A stretch of DNA of 64,000 nucleotides from JAAYJT01 sp037445555 (GTDB lineage Bacteria > Bacteroidota > Bacteroidia > Bacteroidales > JAAYJT01). The position numbers and the translations under genes are program-made. The stretch's first letter is position 1, and each line of letters begins with the position of its first letter. Below the pieces are notes generated by a model. It was not told the DNA's origin. It saw only the letters and a program-made list of their open reading frames with translations, and did not search any database. The DNA is taken from the NCBI GenBank assembly GCA_037445555.1, contig JBBIKG010000007.1, forward strand, positions 1-64,000. The letters are read 5' to 3'. This document shows positions 63,563 to 64,000 of this stretch, in pieces.

Positions 63563-63570
63563 TAACTTTG
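63563..63570 (+). promoter_or_regulatory. -7 promoter box for the right-edge gene
   Basis: TAACTTTG followed by T, an exact TAnnTTTG match 17 bases before the ATG at 63588. Confidence 0.55.
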
Positions 63571-63587
63571 TGTTAGAAATATAACAT

Positions 63588-64000
63588 ATGATCACAATTG
63601 CACAAGCAGTTGATGAGATTATCAGCCGATCGCCGTTCTTGGAAGAGGCACTGGGTGATGGGTTAATCAATGTCACTTCGCTGGCCCGCCGGCTTCAGCC
63701 CGAGGTAGAGCGACGGCTTCACAAATCCGTCAAACCCGGCGCTATAGTGATGGCAATCAGCCGCAGGCCCTCCAACATGTCGCTGAAGGTGACCAGGGTG
63801 ATCAAAGACTTCATGTATGGGCTGGGCGACACCATTGTACGTTCAGACCTCAGCGAATACACCTTTGCCAATTCAGCGACGCTTACCCGGTGCAACGGAT
63901 TACTGATGGAGGAAGCCTCACAGATGAAGGAGGTGTTTTGCACCATTTCGCAAGGTGTTTTCGAAACCACCCTGGTGGTAAGCAATGCCTTGAACGCGCT
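63588..64000 (+). CDS. Partial hypothetical protein, cut by the right edge
   Basis: An open frame from the ATG at 63588 runs without a stop to the end of the window, giving the first 137 residues. It begins MITIAQAVDEIISRSPFLEE and continues through a helical segment with LARRLQPEVERRL. A second part after about residue 70 (LKVTRVIKDFMYGLGDTIVR) has a strand-helix pattern that could suit an ACT-like domain, though this is a guess. I do not recognise the family with certainty. It is divergent from lysC and has a good promoter box, so I regard it as a real gene. No function is claimed. Confidence 0.7.
   Translation, partial: MITIAQAVDEIISRSPFLEEALGDGLINVTSLARRLQPEVERRLHKSVKPGAIVMAISRRPSNMSLKVTRVIKDFMYGLGDTIVRSDLSEYTFANSATLTRCNGLLMEEASQMKEVFCTISQGVFETTLVVSNALNA

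Noticed and set aside
1..64000. CRISPR arrays, insertion sequences, prophage or defence island
   Set aside because: No regular repeats, transposase motifs or defence-associated domains were seen; the genes are core functions.

Overview
The window is a stretch of core chromosome from a member of the Bacteroidota, probably a Bacteroidales-like anaerobe or environmental relative. The evidence is the set of lineage-typical families (DUF4175, DUF4292, DUF4837, lamin-tail secreted protein, viroplasmin-type RNase H, the degenerate arginase-like protein after topA), weak Shine-Dalgarno signals, and a recurring -7 promoter box, TAnnTTTG, found exactly in front of 22 transcription units. Base composition is mid-range by eye. 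I see no rRNA, CRISPR array, transposase, phage gene or obvious defence island.

Layout. 0.2-6 kb: ruvC, a topA plus arginase-like pair on the minus strand, and miaB. 6-13.6 kb: a secreted C69 dipeptidase, a membrane coiled-coil protein, a fused two-domain peptide-type ABC ATPase, RNase R and a DUF554 membrane protein. 13.6-15.7 kb: a secreted MORN-type repeat protein and a 590 bp AT-rich gap. 15.7-21.2 kb: rpiB-lutB, an unknown small gene, dnaG, a DUF2892 peptide, a secreted DUF1573 protein and tRNA-Cys. 21.3-33 kb: folB, a PutP-type symporter, glnS with tRNA-Gln(CUG) just downstream, comF, a large secreted lamin-tail protein, the overlapping asd-ribF-rnhA operon and gltX. 33-45.8 kb: a six-TM class III adenylate cyclase, a DUF4175 coiled-coil membrane protein, ybeY, mnmG flanked by two parS-like centromere sites, a methyltransferase and a giant NtrY-like histidine kinase. 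45.9-57.4 kb: an envelope-biogenesis run (flippase, dut, TPR lipoprotein, DUF4292 lipoprotein, EnvC-like factor, TatA, MltD-like LysM transglycosylase, DUF4837 lipoprotein, DUF2147 protein, MltF). 57.4-64 kb: an SDR epimerase, tyrS, a SIMPL protein, the lysC-lysA operon and an unknown gene cut by the right edge.

How the genes work together. Translation and tRNA genes are over-represented (glnS plus its tRNA, gltX, tyrS, miaB, mnmG, ybeY, tRNA-Cys). DNA replication and repair is represented by dnaG, topA, ruvC, rnhA and dut. asd, lysC and lysA cover the entry and end of the lysine/diaminopimelate route, which feeds the peptidoglycan handled by the 46-57 kb cluster. The two parS-like sites suggest that this part of the chromosome is near the replication origin.

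The most notable observations are the parS pair around mnmG, the arginase-fold protein that has lost both histidine metal ligands, the zinc-ligand-less EnvC-like protein inside a translationally coupled lipoprotein cluster, the glnS/tRNA-Gln pairing, and the promoter-box set, which also corrects several start codons. I found nothing I can defend as a wholly new system; several unknown genes are described as such.
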